64,000 bases of DNA from Fluviirhizobium alvei (GCF_030551875.1 NZ_JAUOZU010000014.1:1-64000); one strand, 5' to 3'; positions 17,455 through 25,797 are shown, numbered from the stretch's first letter. Numbers and translations: made by a program. The notes: generated from the letters alone by a model not told the origin.

Positions 17455-18231
17455 TCAGACGGGTTCCTGACCCGGAAGATAATAGGACATCGACACTTTG
17501 CGGATATGGGCACCAGCGGGGCTGTTCTGGATGGCACCGTCGCCGGTGATGCCCAGGAATTTTCCGGTCGAACGCATATCCTTGAAATTGTAGAAGAATG
17601 TCGAGGCCACCGCGATCTTGAACTCGCGGAAGGTGAAGATGTACAGATCCTCGTCGAACTTGTAGGTGGTGGTGAGATCCACATCGCCATGGCCACGCTG
17701 CACACCCACGAGGCACTGCCAGCAATAACGCTGCGATGACAGATAGGTGTGTTCGTAGACATGGTTCGGACTATAGGTGAAGTGGGCACGCAGTCCGATC
17801 AGGTCTCGGGTTTCCTGTGGTCTGAACCCCGTTGCCTCCCCTACTGTGCCAGCGCGGAAAATCTGCGCGACCTGCGGTTCGCCGATCGAATCCTCCTTGC
17901 TGCGAACAAGCGAGTAGATCGAGAGCACGCGGCGCGTGGCAACATTCAGGATCAGCGTTTCGGATTCTTTCGGACGCGACTTGAAGACGATCTCGATGAA
18001 ATAGGTATCCGGCGCCACCAGAATGACTTCGGCCGGATCGATGTCTGCTTCATCGCCATCCGACCATTCTACCGACCCGGCCATCAGCCGGAGCGAGAGC
18101 CAGCGGCCATCCTCGAAATCGATGACATGGCTCGTCCCGGCAAGCGCGTCGGTCGCGGGCAGGCGGTTGGTATCGATGCCGTAGGCGAACTGATCGTATG
18201 TCTTCCAATCCTTGGGGTTTTGCTGTTCCAT
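17455..18231 (-). CDS. MoaF-family protein
   Basis: 258 residues. The two-part MoaF architecture is visible: an N-terminal calycin-like domain (residues about 10-115; DFEDGRWLSLRLMAGSVEW, ILVAPDTYFIEIVFK) and a C-terminal domain (about 135-258; YCWQCLVGVQRGHGDVD, then IFTFREFKIAVASTFFYNF). The family was named after a Klebsiella gene in the tyramine-induced moaEF operon and is often labelled molybdenum cofactor biosynthesis protein F, but no molybdenum cofactor gene occurs in this window. Its place between an SDR and a SnoaL-like protein points to a small-molecule role. Tyramine is degraded through 4-HPA, so the MoaF link to monoamine catabolism fits the context (inference). Confidence 0.75.
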   Translation of the reverse strand: MEQQNPKDWKTYDQFAYGIDTNRLPATDALAGTSHVIDFEDGRWLSLRLMAGSVEWSDGDEADIDPAEVILVAPDTYFIEIVFKSRPKESETLILNVATRRVLSIYSLVRSKEDSIGEPQVAQIFRAGTVGEATGFRPQETRDLIGLRAHFTYSPNHVYEHTYLSSQRYCWQCLVGVQRGHGDVDLTTTYKFDEDLYIFTFREFKIAVASTFFYNFKDMRSTGKFLGITGDGAIQNSPAGAHIRKVSMSYYLPGQEPV

Positions 18232-18248
18232 ATCCTTCTCCCTCTGGT

Positions 18249-19037
18249 TCAGTTTGCAAAAGCCAATGTCGGCAGATCGACGGTACTGGCGCCGCCGTCG
18301 ACGGTCAGAATGGCGCCGTTGATCATCGCCGCTTCGGCTGAAGCCAGGAAGCAGACCGCATGCGAAACCTCCTCCGGGGTCGCAGGGCGGCCAAGCGGCA
18401 CGTCCTTCGTGACCAGCGCGTAGGCTTCCTCAATGGAATTGAGTCCATGTTTTTCGACCAGAACCTGCATCTGTTCGTCGGCCATGGCGGTGGTCACCCA
18501 TCCGGGGCAAACAGAGTTGGTGCGCACACCCTGGCGGCCATAATCGCGCGCCAGAGACTTGGCCAGACCGATGCAGGCATGTTTCATCGTCACATAGCCA
18601 GCCGCATCCGGGCCGGCAAAAAGTCCGGCAATCGATGCCAGCACCACGATGTTGCCCCTGCTGGTGATCAGATGCGGCAGACATTCGCGGGCACTGACAA
18701 AGGCAGTGTTGAGATTGAGACGAACGGCCTGTTCCCATGTATCATCAGACATGGAAATGGTTGGACCGACCCCGTGGCCGCCGGCATTTGCCACCAGAAT
18801 GTCAATGGATCCGAACTTTTCGACCACCGCCGTTACCGCAGCCTTCATCGACGCGGTATCGGCCGCATCTGCCGGCAGGACGGTGGCACCTGTCTCTGCT
18901 GCTACCGCTTGTAACGGCTCGAGCCGCCGTCCCACGAGCACAACATTGCCTCCATCGAGATGGATCTGTCGTGCGACGGCCGCGCCGATTCCGGTACCGC
19001 CGCCGGTGATAATCGCAGTCTTGCCTGAAAACCTCAT
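18249..19037 (-). CDS. Short-chain dehydrogenase/reductase (SDR)
   Basis: 262 residues, classical SDR. The cofactor motif TGGGTGIG is at residues 11-18, NAG at about 84-86, and the active-site YxxxK is seen in GYVTMKHACIG near residues 150-160, with Ser just upstream in VLASIAGL. The C-terminus has the usual PLGRPATPEEV and DGGAS signatures. It reduces or oxidises a carbonyl/alcohol with NAD(P). It heads the minus-strand operon SDR-MoaF-SnoaL, 17 bp before the MoaF-like gene. Its substrate is unknown; an aromatic side-chain alcohol or ketone would fit. Confidence 0.88.
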   Translation of the reverse strand: MRFSGKTAIITGGGTGIGAAVARQIHLDGGNVVLVGRRLEPLQAVAAETGATVLPADAADTASMKAAVTAVVEKFGSIDILVANAGGHGVGPTISMSDDTWEQAVRLNLNTAFVSARECLPHLITSRGNIVVLASIAGLFAGPDAAGYVTMKHACIGLAKSLARDYGRQGVRTNSVCPGWVTTAMADEQMQVLVEKHGLNSIEEAYALVTKDVPLGRPATPEEVSHAVCFLASAEAAMINGAILTVDGGASTVDLPTLAFAN

Positions 19038-19143
19038 GAGAACCTCCCTTTCGGGAGAAATCTATGAAGAGAAGATCAGGGTGTCTTGATCCGGAATGAA
19101 CATGATTTGACCCGGAATCCAGAATCTTGAAGGTAGCGCCGGG

Positions 19144-20025
19144 TCAGCCGGTTCCACCGTCGCCATGGCTGGCACGCCAGTCGCTCGGCGGCATGCCGAC
19201 CCTGAGCTTGAAGAAGCGCGAGAAATAGGCCGCATCCTTGAAGCCGATCTCGAAAGCGATATCTTCCAGCGACCGGATGGTGAAGAGCAGCAACCGCTTG
19301 GCCTCGAGAAGCCGCCGCTCGTTGAGAAAGGCCTTTACCGACAGGCCGAACGCCTGCTCGCAGGCTCGCGCGAGCAGATGCGGCGTGGTGCCGAGTGCGG
19401 CGACATAGCGCTCCACCGCCCAGTTGTCGCGAAAATGCTGGTCCACCAGACGGCGGAATTCCGAAGCCAGCAGGCGATGCTCCGAAACGGGGCTGATGGC
19501 GCGGTCCGGTCCCAGCCGCGCGATCTCCGTCAGCGCCACCGCCGTCAATGCCGAAAGCACCTGTTCGGCACCCGGGCGGTTGTCGCGATATTCGCCGGTA
19601 ATTTGGTCCATCAGGCCGCCGAGCCTCGCCCAATCCGCTTCTCCGCCTCCGCCGGCAATCATAATCGGCGCGTCCAGGGGCAGGATGGTCTGCTGGCGGA
19701 TCGGCAACAGCGCGCTGTCGGCCACCGAAACGACGATCGCATCGGAACTGGCCGGCTCGACGCTGAAGCCGTGGACGACCCCGCTCGGCACGAAGCTGAC
19801 GGCGGGCGCCAAAAAATCCAAGCGCCGATCTTCGATGAAATAGGTCCCGTGACCGCTGGTCCAGAAGGTAATCTGCGCCATCCGCGCATGGCGATGGGCT
19901 GAAACCTGGCCGAGATGCACATTTCGCCGCGCCATGACTGTCTCGACATGCATGAAGCCGACGTCGAGCGGACGATCCGGTTCGCCATAGACAAAGAAGG
20001 AAGGCACGGAACGTGGCACGGGCAT
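19144..20025 (-). CDS. hpaA: AraC-family regulator, HpaA-like (4-hydroxyphenylacetate regulator)
   Basis: 293 residues. It begins MPVPRSVPSFFVYGEPDRP, the N-terminal pattern (P-x-F-x-x-YGE) of the HpaA/PobR group that activates hydroxyphenylacetate or hydroxybenzoate hydroxylases. A cupin-like sensor follows (HRHARMAQITFWTSGHGTYF, FVPSGVVHGF), then the AraC HTH from about residue 185 (VAALGTTPHLLARACEQAF and IAFEIGFKDAAYFSRFFK). The frame is open for 121 codons upstream across the divergent hpaB promoter, so ATG 20025 is chosen; its Shine-Dalgarno is weak. Divergent from hpaBC with 93 bp between starts, the HpaA-hpaBC arrangement known from enterics and pseudomonads. Confidence 0.82.
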   Translation of the reverse strand: MPVPRSVPSFFVYGEPDRPLDVGFMHVETVMARRNVHLGQVSAHRHARMAQITFWTSGHGTYFIEDRRLDFLAPAVSFVPSGVVHGFSVEPASSDAIVVSVADSALLPIRQQTILPLDAPIMIAGGGGEADWARLGGLMDQITGEYRDNRPGAEQVLSALTAVALTEIARLGPDRAISPVSEHRLLASEFRRLVDQHFRDNWAVERYVAALGTTPHLLARACEQAFGLSVKAFLNERRLLEAKRLLLFTIRSLEDIAFEIGFKDAAYFSRFFKLRVGMPPSDWRASHGDGGTG

Positions 20026-20118
20026 ACCCGAAAAAGTACAAGTGATTTTGCCATTCTGTGCATGGAGGGCGGCGAGTTCAAGTCCTAATATCTTGATCAA
20101 CGTCAAAGGAGGAGTTGC

Positions 20119-21684
20119 ATGAACATTCAGGATCGCCGTCCCGGCCTGCTGCCCGAGGATTACCGCGCCGACAAGACCCGCCCCTTCACCGGCGAGGAAT
20201 ATCTCGCCTCCCTCCGCGATGGCCGCGAGGTTTATGTGAACGGCGAGCGGGTGGAGGATGTCACCACGCACCCGTCGATGCGCAATTCGGCCCGCTCGAT
20301 TGCCCGCATGTATGATGCGCTGCATGACGAGAAGACCAAGGACCGGCTGACCTCGCCGACCGACACCGGCAACGGCGGCTACACCCACAAATATTTCCGG
20401 GTTGCCAAATCATCCGAAGAACTGGTTGCCCAGCAGGGCGCGATCGCCGACTGGGCCCGCATGTCCTATGGCTGGATGGGCCGTACGGCCGATTACAAGG
20501 CCGCGCTGATGAACACGCTCGGCGCCAACGCCGACTGGTATGGTCCCTTCAAGGACAATGCGCTGGCCTGGCACAAGCGGGCGCAGGAATCGGTTCTGTT
20601 CATGAACCATGCGATCGTCAATCCGCCGATCGACCGCCACAAGCCTGCCGACCAGGTCAAGGACGTTTTCGTCCACATCACCAAGGAAACCGACGCGGGC
20701 ATCTATGTCTCGGGTGCCAAGGTCGTGGCCACCTCCTCGGCGCTCACGCATTACAACTTCCTCGCCCAGAGCTCGGCGACAGTAACGGAAGATCCCTCGC
20801 TCTCGGTCATGTTCATCGTGCCGATGAATGCGCCGGGCATCAAGATGTTCTGCCGCGTCTCCTACGAGCAGACGGCCAATACGGTCGGCACGCCGTTCGA
20901 CTATCCGCTGTCGTCGCGCTTTGACGAGAACGATGCCATCCTGGTGCTCGACAATGTCTTCATTCCCTGGGAAGACGTTCTGGTGCTGCGCGATGCGGCC
21001 AAGATCCTGTCTTTCCATCCTGCCTCCGGCTTCATGCATGGCTATTGCTTCCAGGGCTGCACCCGGTTGGCCGTGAAGCTCGATTTCATCGCCGGCCTTC
21101 TGGCCAAGGCGCTGCGCGCCACCGGCGGCGATGCCTTCCGCGGCAACCAGGCCATGCTGGGTGAGGTGATTGCCATTCGCCACCAGTTCTGGACCTTCTC
21201 GAACGCCATGGCCTACAACCCCATTCCCTGGGCCAATGGCGCCGTACTGCCGAACCTCGAAGCCGCGCTCTGCTACCGCACCTTCATGTCGGAAGCCTAT
21301 CCGAAGGTCATCGATATCGTCCGTCGCACCGTCGCATCGGGCCTGATCTACCTGCCGTCGTCGGCCAAGGATTTCGCCAATCCGGACATCGACCGCTATC
21401 TGATGCAATATGTGCGCGGCTCCAACGACATGGGCCATGTCGAGCGCATCAAGATCATGAAGCTGCTCTGGGATGCGACCGGCACCGAATTCGGCGGTCG
21501 CCACGCGCTTTATGAACTCAACTATGCCGGTGCGCCGGAAGAAGTGCGCCTGCAGGTTCTGAAGGGTGCCGAACGCGGTGGCCGCTTGCGCGAAATGGAA
21601 GCGCTGGTGGATACCTGCATGAGCGATTACGACGAGAACGGCTGGACGGGCAATACCTGGCTGCCGCCGCTCGGTCAGGGCTGA
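20119..21684 (+). CDS. hpaB: 4-hydroxyphenylacetate 3-monooxygenase, oxygenase component
   Basis: 521 residues, the size of the enterobacterial/Acinetobacter-type enzymes. N-terminal HpaB domain: PFTGEEYLASLRDGREVYVN, VEDVTTHPSMRNS, RMSYGWMGRTADYKAAL; FAD-region residues in NDAILVLDNVFIPWEDVLV; C-terminal domain with LPSSAKDFANPDIDRYLMQY. It ortho-hydroxylates 4-HPA to homoprotocatechuate using FADH2 supplied by HpaC, encoded 11 bp downstream. AAAGGAGGAG lies before ATG 20119. A second, shorter homologue is at 3656-5101. Probably activated by the divergent HpaA-like protein. Confidence 0.93.
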   Translation: MNIQDRRPGLLPEDYRADKTRPFTGEEYLASLRDGREVYVNGERVEDVTTHPSMRNSARSIARMYDALHDEKTKDRLTSPTDTGNGGYTHKYFRVAKSSEELVAQQGAIADWARMSYGWMGRTADYKAALMNTLGANADWYGPFKDNALAWHKRAQESVLFMNHAIVNPPIDRHKPADQVKDVFVHITKETDAGIYVSGAKVVATSSALTHYNFLAQSSATVTEDPSLSVMFIVPMNAPGIKMFCRVSYEQTANTVGTPFDYPLSSRFDENDAILVLDNVFIPWEDVLVLRDAAKILSFHPASGFMHGYCFQGCTRLAVKLDFIAGLLAKALRATGGDAFRGNQAMLGEVIAIRHQFWTFSNAMAYNPIPWANGAVLPNLEAALCYRTFMSEAYPKVIDIVRRTVASGLIYLPSSAKDFANPDIDRYLMQYVRGSNDMGHVERIKIMKLLWDATGTEFGGRHALYELNYAGAPEEVRLQVLKGAERGGRLREMEALVDTCMSDYDENGWTGNTWLPPLGQG

Positions 21685-21695
21685 GGAGAAGGACC

Positions 21696-22208
21696 ATGGA
21701 GGAGACGGTCTCGAAACTCGAATTCCGCGATGCGATGGCGCGGGTCTGCGCGCCGGTCAACGTCATCACCACCAACGGACCCGCCGGGCGCGGCGGCTTT
21801 ACCGCCACCGCCATGTGCAGTGTCACAGACGAGCCGCCGACGCTGCTCGTCTGCATGAACGGCAAATCGGCGCAATGCGGCCTTTTCCTCGAAAATCGTC
21901 GCTTCTGCGTCAATGTGCTCGCAAATGATCACCAGGAACTGGCCGGCTATTTTGCCGGCAAGCAGGCCGACATGGCCGCCCGGTATGCCGCCGCCAACTG
22001 GGTGGACATGCCCTCGGGCAGCGAGGCACTTGCCGATGCGATGGTGTCGTTCGACTGCCGACTGGTGGAAGCCAGGCTTGTCGGCACCCACCATATCTTC
22101 ATCGGCCAGGTGATCGGCATCCGCTCACGGCAGGATGGCAATGCCCTGCTCTATTTCGATCGCTCCTACGTCAACGTGCCGACGCAGGTTGGCAGCTTCG
22201 GGGGTTAA
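21696..22208 (+). CDS. hpaC: 4-hydroxyphenylacetate 3-monooxygenase, flavin reductase component
   Basis: 170 residues, flavin reductase-like (FMN-binding split barrel) domain across the whole protein: LEFRDAMARVCAPVNVITTNG, GGFTATAMCSVTDEPPTLLVCMN, FCVNVLANDHQELAGYFAGK, and HHIFIGQVIGI, the standard HpaC order. It reduces free FAD with NADH for HpaB. GAGGAGAAGG precedes ATG 21696. The stop TAA (22206-22208) overlaps the convergent stop of the orphan membrane protein gene in a shared TTAA. As the only hpaC in the window it may serve both HpaB copies. Confidence 0.92.
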   Translation: MEETVSKLEFRDAMARVCAPVNVITTNGPAGRGGFTATAMCSVTDEPPTLLVCMNGKSAQCGLFLENRRFCVNVLANDHQELAGYFAGKQADMAARYAAANWVDMPSGSEALADAMVSFDCRLVEARLVGTHHIFIGQVIGIRSRQDGNALLYFDRSYVNVPTQVGSFGG

Positions 22209-22909
22209 GAACCTGCTCGCGCCCGCAGGGAGTAGAGGGAACTGCCGGTTTTCTGCGAAACGGTTTCCTCGACGATTGCCTGTTTCACAAGCTCCGACAG
22301 GGCCAGCTTGACGCTGGTTCTGTCGAGCTCCGTATCCTTTGCCAGCCCGCCGATCGTCCGTTTTGTAAAGCCGGACCTACTGAATGCGGCAAAAAGCTTC
22401 GCCTCGGCGGAGGATGGCGCAAAACTGCTTTTGAGATCGGGCGCCATGGTCTCCATCGACAGTCTGGCATCGAAGGGCGTCTCGGCAGGCGGAGAAGCCT
22501 CCGGACTGTTCTCGATCACCTCGGAAACCGCTTCCACCTTGTTCTCGACGATTTCGCTGCGGGCCTTGGCCTCTTCCTTCGCCTCCTCCGCGGTTTGCAG
22601 GGCCCGCTGAGCCAGGGCATTGATAAAGGTTGGGGCGGAGACGCCGGCCAGGATGCAGAAACCGGCGATGACAAAGAGATTGTGCCAGAAATCCACGCCG
22701 CCAGCGAGCGCATCCTTGAAGATGCCGCTATCGCCGACCGACAGAAACAGCGGCACGACGAAGGCCGCTGCGAGACCCGGCAACATGACCTTCGATCGGG
22801 CACGTTCCGTTTCGTCCTTTTCCCAGATCTTGCGACAATAGGATCCGAGAATTCCGAAAACGCCCATGACGCATGCGACCAGGATCGCCCTGAAGACTTC
22901 GGTCCACAT
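22205..22909 (-). CDS. Orphan three-TM membrane protein with coiled coil and C-terminal winged helix
   Basis: 234 residues, no recognised enzyme domain. Three predicted membrane helices at about residues 4-23, 42-60 and 74-96 are followed by a Lys/Glu-rich coiled coil (about 100-140; AEEAKEEAKARSEI), a linker with Pro and Ser, and a C-terminal winged-helix-like segment (about 160-230; GFTKRTIGGLAKDTELDRT, then VKLALSELVKQAIV). The layout resembles the three-TM 'YEATS-associated' proteins, but I cannot confirm that from sequence alone. A membrane-anchored DNA- or signal-linked regulator is possible. It is tail-to-tail with hpaC and unrelated to the catabolic genes. Codon use looks like its neighbours. 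Confidence 0.65.
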   Translation of the reverse strand: MWTEVFRAILVACVMGVFGILGSYCRKIWEKDETERARSKVMLPGLAAAFVVPLFLSVGDSGIFKDALAGGVDFWHNLFVIAGFCILAGVSAPTFINALAQRALQTAEEAKEEAKARSEIVENKVEAVSEVIENSPEASPPAETPFDARLSMETMAPDLKSSFAPSSAEAKLFAAFSRSGFTKRTIGGLAKDTELDRTSVKLALSELVKQAIVEETVSQKTGSSLYSLRARAGS

Positions 22910-23020
22910 TATCTTGCACCCCGTTGATTACTCTCAGTTGATCACAAAGGGATATTGCAATCAACTCACTTCGCAATCCCACAGACTAGCTGAGCGCGGG
23001 ATTCGGTAGGGCATTAGACG

Positions 23021-23048
23021 AAAAACCCCGCCTCGAACCGAGACGGGG
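23021..23048 (-). terminator. Rho-independent terminator of DHDPS-like gene
   Basis: On the minus strand CCCCGTCTC, 5-nt loop, GAGGCGGGG (23048-23040 and 23034-23026), then a T-run at 23025-23021. One pair is a G-U wobble only in the minus-strand RNA, which supports that direction. It lies 33 bp beyond the stop at 23081. Confidence 0.8.
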
Positions 23049-23080
23049 TGATTTTATGCAAGAGTTCAGTAGTCGATCGC

Positions 23081-24013
23081 TCAGGCGTAGCGGGCCGCAT
23101 ACCAGGCCTTGAACAGGGCATACTGGTTTTCGAGATGGCGCTGCTGGCTGGCACTGAGCTTGTCGGTCTCGTTGAAATGCAGCGTATATTCGGTGTCGCC
23201 ATTCAGCACCATCAGATGCTTGTAGTGCAGAACGAGATCCGGACCTTCGTCATAGGTCGACAGAACCATCAGCGCTTCTTCAAGTTCGAGCGCTTCGCGA
23301 CGGGCCGCTGCATCGCCCTTGGCAGCCTTTTCGCACAGCGATACCAGATGCAGCACTTCCTTCGGCAGCGCATTGCCGATGCCGGTGATGGCACCACCTG
23401 CGCCGCAATTGACGAAGCCGTGATAGACGCCGGTATCGACGCCGACCATCAGCGTCAGCGCATCATCACCCGAGGTGATGTTTTCCGCCGCATAGGTCAT
23501 GTCCTTCTTGCCGCCGAATTCCTTGAAACCGACCAGATTGGAGAATTTCGAACGCAGATCGAAGAACAGATCGGCGCGGGTGGCAAAGCCATAGTAGGGG
23601 CTGTTGTAGATGACAGCCGGCAGATCCTTGGCAGCCGACAGGATGGCCGAGAAATGATCGCGCTGGGCTGAGACGGAGGTTCCACGCGACAGCACGCGCG
23701 GGATGACCATCAGGCCCTTGGCGCCCACCTTTGCAGCATGGGCGGCATGGCTGACGGCCGACTTGGTGTTGATCGCACCGGTGCCGACGACGACGGGAAC
23801 GCCGGCTTCGACGAGACGGCGCACGCCTTCCTGGCGTTCTTCGTCGGTGAGCAACGGCCAGTCGCCCATCGAGCCGCAATAGACGACGGCGGACATACCG
23901 GCAGAAATCAGTTCCTTGCCCTTGCGGACCAGGAGGTCGAAATTCGGCGTGCGGTCCGGGTTGCAAGGGGTCATGAGTGCGGGCATGCAGCCGCTGAATA
24001 CATTTGCCGTCAT
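23081..24013 (-). CDS. Dihydrodipicolinate synthase (DHDPS/NAL) family lyase or deaminase
   Basis: 310 residues, class I aldolase TIM barrel. It has the family lysine region VIYNSPYYGFATR (substrate-Tyr), FKEFGGKKD (Schiff-base Lys) and the entrance motif CGSMGDWPLLTDEER in place of the DHDPS GTTGE motif, so it is not a lysine-biosynthesis DapA. Members with the SMGD motif act on hydroxyproline-derived or sugar-acid-like keto compounds; the hydroxyproline route deaminase is one candidate. Two ATGs are close; AGGAG abuts 24019, so ATG 24013 is chosen. Last gene of the minus-strand set permease-ALDH-DHDPS, but with its own palindromic upstream site and terminator, so it may be separately controlled. 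Confidence 0.82.
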   Translation of the reverse strand: MTANVFSGCMPALMTPCNPDRTPNFDLLVRKGKELISAGMSAVVYCGSMGDWPLLTDEERQEGVRRLVEAGVPVVVGTGAINTKSAVSHAAHAAKVGAKGLMVIPRVLSRGTSVSAQRDHFSAILSAAKDLPAVIYNSPYYGFATRADLFFDLRSKFSNLVGFKEFGGKKDMTYAAENITSGDDALTLMVGVDTGVYHGFVNCGAGGAITGIGNALPKEVLHLVSLCEKAAKGDAAARREALELEEALMVLSTYDEGPDLVLHYKHLMVLNGDTEYTLHFNETDKLSASQQRHLENQYALFKAWYAARYA

Positions 24014-24058
24014 TGTCATCTCCTGCGTTTGCAGCGCCAGCCGCGTTTGATCTGATGC

Positions 24059-24074
24059 ATCTGATATATCAGAT
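24059..24074. promoter_or_regulatory. 16-bp perfect palindrome upstream of DHDPS-like gene
   Basis: ATCTGATATATCAGAT reads identically on both strands and lies 46 bp before the DHDPS-like start. The TGATATATCA core resembles GntR/FadR-type operators. No GntR gene is in the window; the cognate regulator is unknown. Confidence 0.55.
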
Positions 24075-24204
24075 TGAAATTCAGAAGTCCAGAGGGCTCT
24101 CTTTTTCATTTCCTAACGCATTAGACATCGCATTTTCAGGAGCTTGAAGGCATATTTTCTTGATATTTCAACTGGGCAAGACCGGGTTCTTTCGCACCAA
24201 CGCA

Positions 24205-24234
24205 AAAGGCCCTCTCCATCCGGAAAGGGCCTTT
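24205..24234 (-). terminator. Rho-independent terminator downstream of aldehyde dehydrogenase
   Basis: AAAGGCCCT (24205-24213) pairs perfectly with AGGGCCTTT (24226-24234), 12-nt loop. It lies 24 bp past the aldehyde dehydrogenase stop at 24258 on the minus strand, followed there by the T-rich TTTTGCG. Confidence 0.75.
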
Positions 24235-24257
24235 GATCAGGAGGATGTATGATCGCG

Positions 24258-25736
24258 TCAGAGCTGGATCCAGGCGGTCTTCAGATCGACATACTTGTCG
24301 AGCGCATGCAGCGACTTGTCATGGCCATTGCCGGATTGCTTGACGCCGCCGAGCGGCACCGTGTTGTCGCTACCGCCATAGGTATTGACATGGACGACGC
24401 CGGCCTTGATGCCACGCACCATGCGGTGCGCCCGCGACAGGTTCGAAGTCCAGACGGCTGAGGCGAGACCGTAATCGGTGGAATTGGCAATGCGCAGGGC
24501 CTCCTCCTCGCCATCGAAGGGGATGATCGCGAGAATCGGGCCAAACACCTCTTCCCTTGCGAGCGTCATCGTCGGTTCGACCTCGAAAACGGTAGGCTGC
24601 ATGAAGTAACCACCGGTTTCGGCGAAGATGCGCTGGCCGCCGGCCCTGAGGCGCGCGCCTTCGCCGAGAGCCTGTTCGGCATAGCCCAAATCCTTCAGTA
24701 GCTGGATCTCGCTCGAAACGGCGCCGGCTTCGGTCTTGAGATCGAGCGGATCACCGAGCTTCATCGACTGGGCGATCGCCGCTACCTTTTCGGAGAATTC
24801 GGCAAGGATGGAGCGCTCGACCAGCAGGCGCGAACCGGCAACGCAAACCTGTCCGGAATTGCGGAAGATACCATAGGCCGAGACCTTGGCGGCCTGATCG
24901 AGATCCGGCGCATCGGCAAAGACGATGTTGGGCGATTTGCCGCCGAGTTCGAGATAGACCCGCTTGAGATTGGATCGGGCCGAATATTCGAGCAGGCGCC
25001 GCCCGACCGGACCCGAACCGGTAAAGGCCAGCACATCGATATCCATATGCAGGCCCAGCGCCTCACCGGTCACCGCGCCGCGGCCCGTGACGACATTGAG
25101 AACACCTTCCGGCAGGCCCGCCTCGGCACAAATGGCTGCAAGCCTGAGGAGCGTGAGTGAGGCTCCCTCGGCGGGCTTGAGCACCACCGAATTGCCGGCC
25201 GCGAGCGCCGGCGCGATCTTCCAGGCGCCGATCATCATCGGGAAGTTCCAAGGCACGATGGCGGCGACGACACCCACCGGTTCGCGATGCACCAGACCGA
25301 GCACATTGCCGGCCGTGGGCGCAATCTCGCCATAGATCTTGTCGATCGCTTCGGCATAGTAGCGGAAGGTGCCCGCCGCACTTGCGGGTTCGGCTTTCAG
25401 CGCCATGGAAATTTCGGTGCCGTTGTCACGCACGCCCAGCACGGCGAGTTCGAGCGCATGTTTCTCGATCAGATCGGCGATCCTGAGCAACACCTTCTTG
25501 CGTTCTGCCGGCGCAGCCCTGGACCAGATGCCCTTGTCGAAGGCCGATCGCGCGGCCTTGACGGCGAGATCGACATCGTCGGCACCCGCATCTGCAATGG
25601 TCGTGAGCCGTCGCCCGTCGAGCGGCGAGATCACCTCCATGGTGGCGCCGCTTGCGGCTGGCGTCCAGCGTCCGCCGATGAACAGCGATTGCGTTTCCAC
25701 CGGCAGTTGGCGGAGTTGGTCGATCTTGTCCTGCAT
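24258..25736 (-). CDS. Aldehyde dehydrogenase, PuuC/aminoaldehyde type
   Basis: 492 residues. Motifs: VPWNFPMMIGAWKIAPAL (161-178), FTGSGPVGRRL (238-248), catalytic Glu264 in ELGGKSPN, nucleophile Cys298 in RNSGQVCVAGSR, and EEVFGPILAII. Residue pattern and the GGVKQSGNGHDKSLHALDKY C-terminus are like gamma-glutamyl-aminobutyraldehyde (PuuC) and other omega-aminoaldehyde dehydrogenases. Open frame extends 31 codons upstream, but GAGGAACGACGAG precedes ATG 25736. It lies 61 bp after the amino-acid permease on the same strand. It would oxidise the semialdehyde formed by the aminotransferase or phospho-lyase encoded across the divergent IclR promoter (inference). Confidence 0.88.
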   Translation of the reverse strand: MQDKIDQLRQLPVETQSLFIGGRWTPAASGATMEVISPLDGRRLTTIADAGADDVDLAVKAARSAFDKGIWSRAAPAERKKVLLRIADLIEKHALELAVLGVRDNGTEISMALKAEPASAAGTFRYYAEAIDKIYGEIAPTAGNVLGLVHREPVGVVAAIVPWNFPMMIGAWKIAPALAAGNSVVLKPAEGASLTLLRLAAICAEAGLPEGVLNVVTGRGAVTGEALGLHMDIDVLAFTGSGPVGRRLLEYSARSNLKRVYLELGGKSPNIVFADAPDLDQAAKVSAYGIFRNSGQVCVAGSRLLVERSILAEFSEKVAAIAQSMKLGDPLDLKTEAGAVSSEIQLLKDLGYAEQALGEGARLRAGGQRIFAETGGYFMQPTVFEVEPTMTLAREEVFGPILAIIPFDGEEEALRIANSTDYGLASAVWTSNLSRAHRMVRGIKAGVVHVNTYGGSDNTVPLGGVKQSGNGHDKSLHALDKYVDLKTAWIQL

Positions 25737-25797
25737 CTCGTCGTTCCTCAATTGGTGCGATGGCGGGCACAAGACCCGCCATCCGAAGTCGTTGCTA

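Noticed and set aside
23081-25736. Hydroxyproline catabolism (DHDPS deaminase plus ketoglutarate semialdehyde dehydrogenase)
   Set aside because: The DHDPS-like protein fits, but the aldehyde dehydrogenase looks like an aminoaldehyde enzyme and no epimerase or hydroxyproline oxidase is present. Kept only as an alternative.
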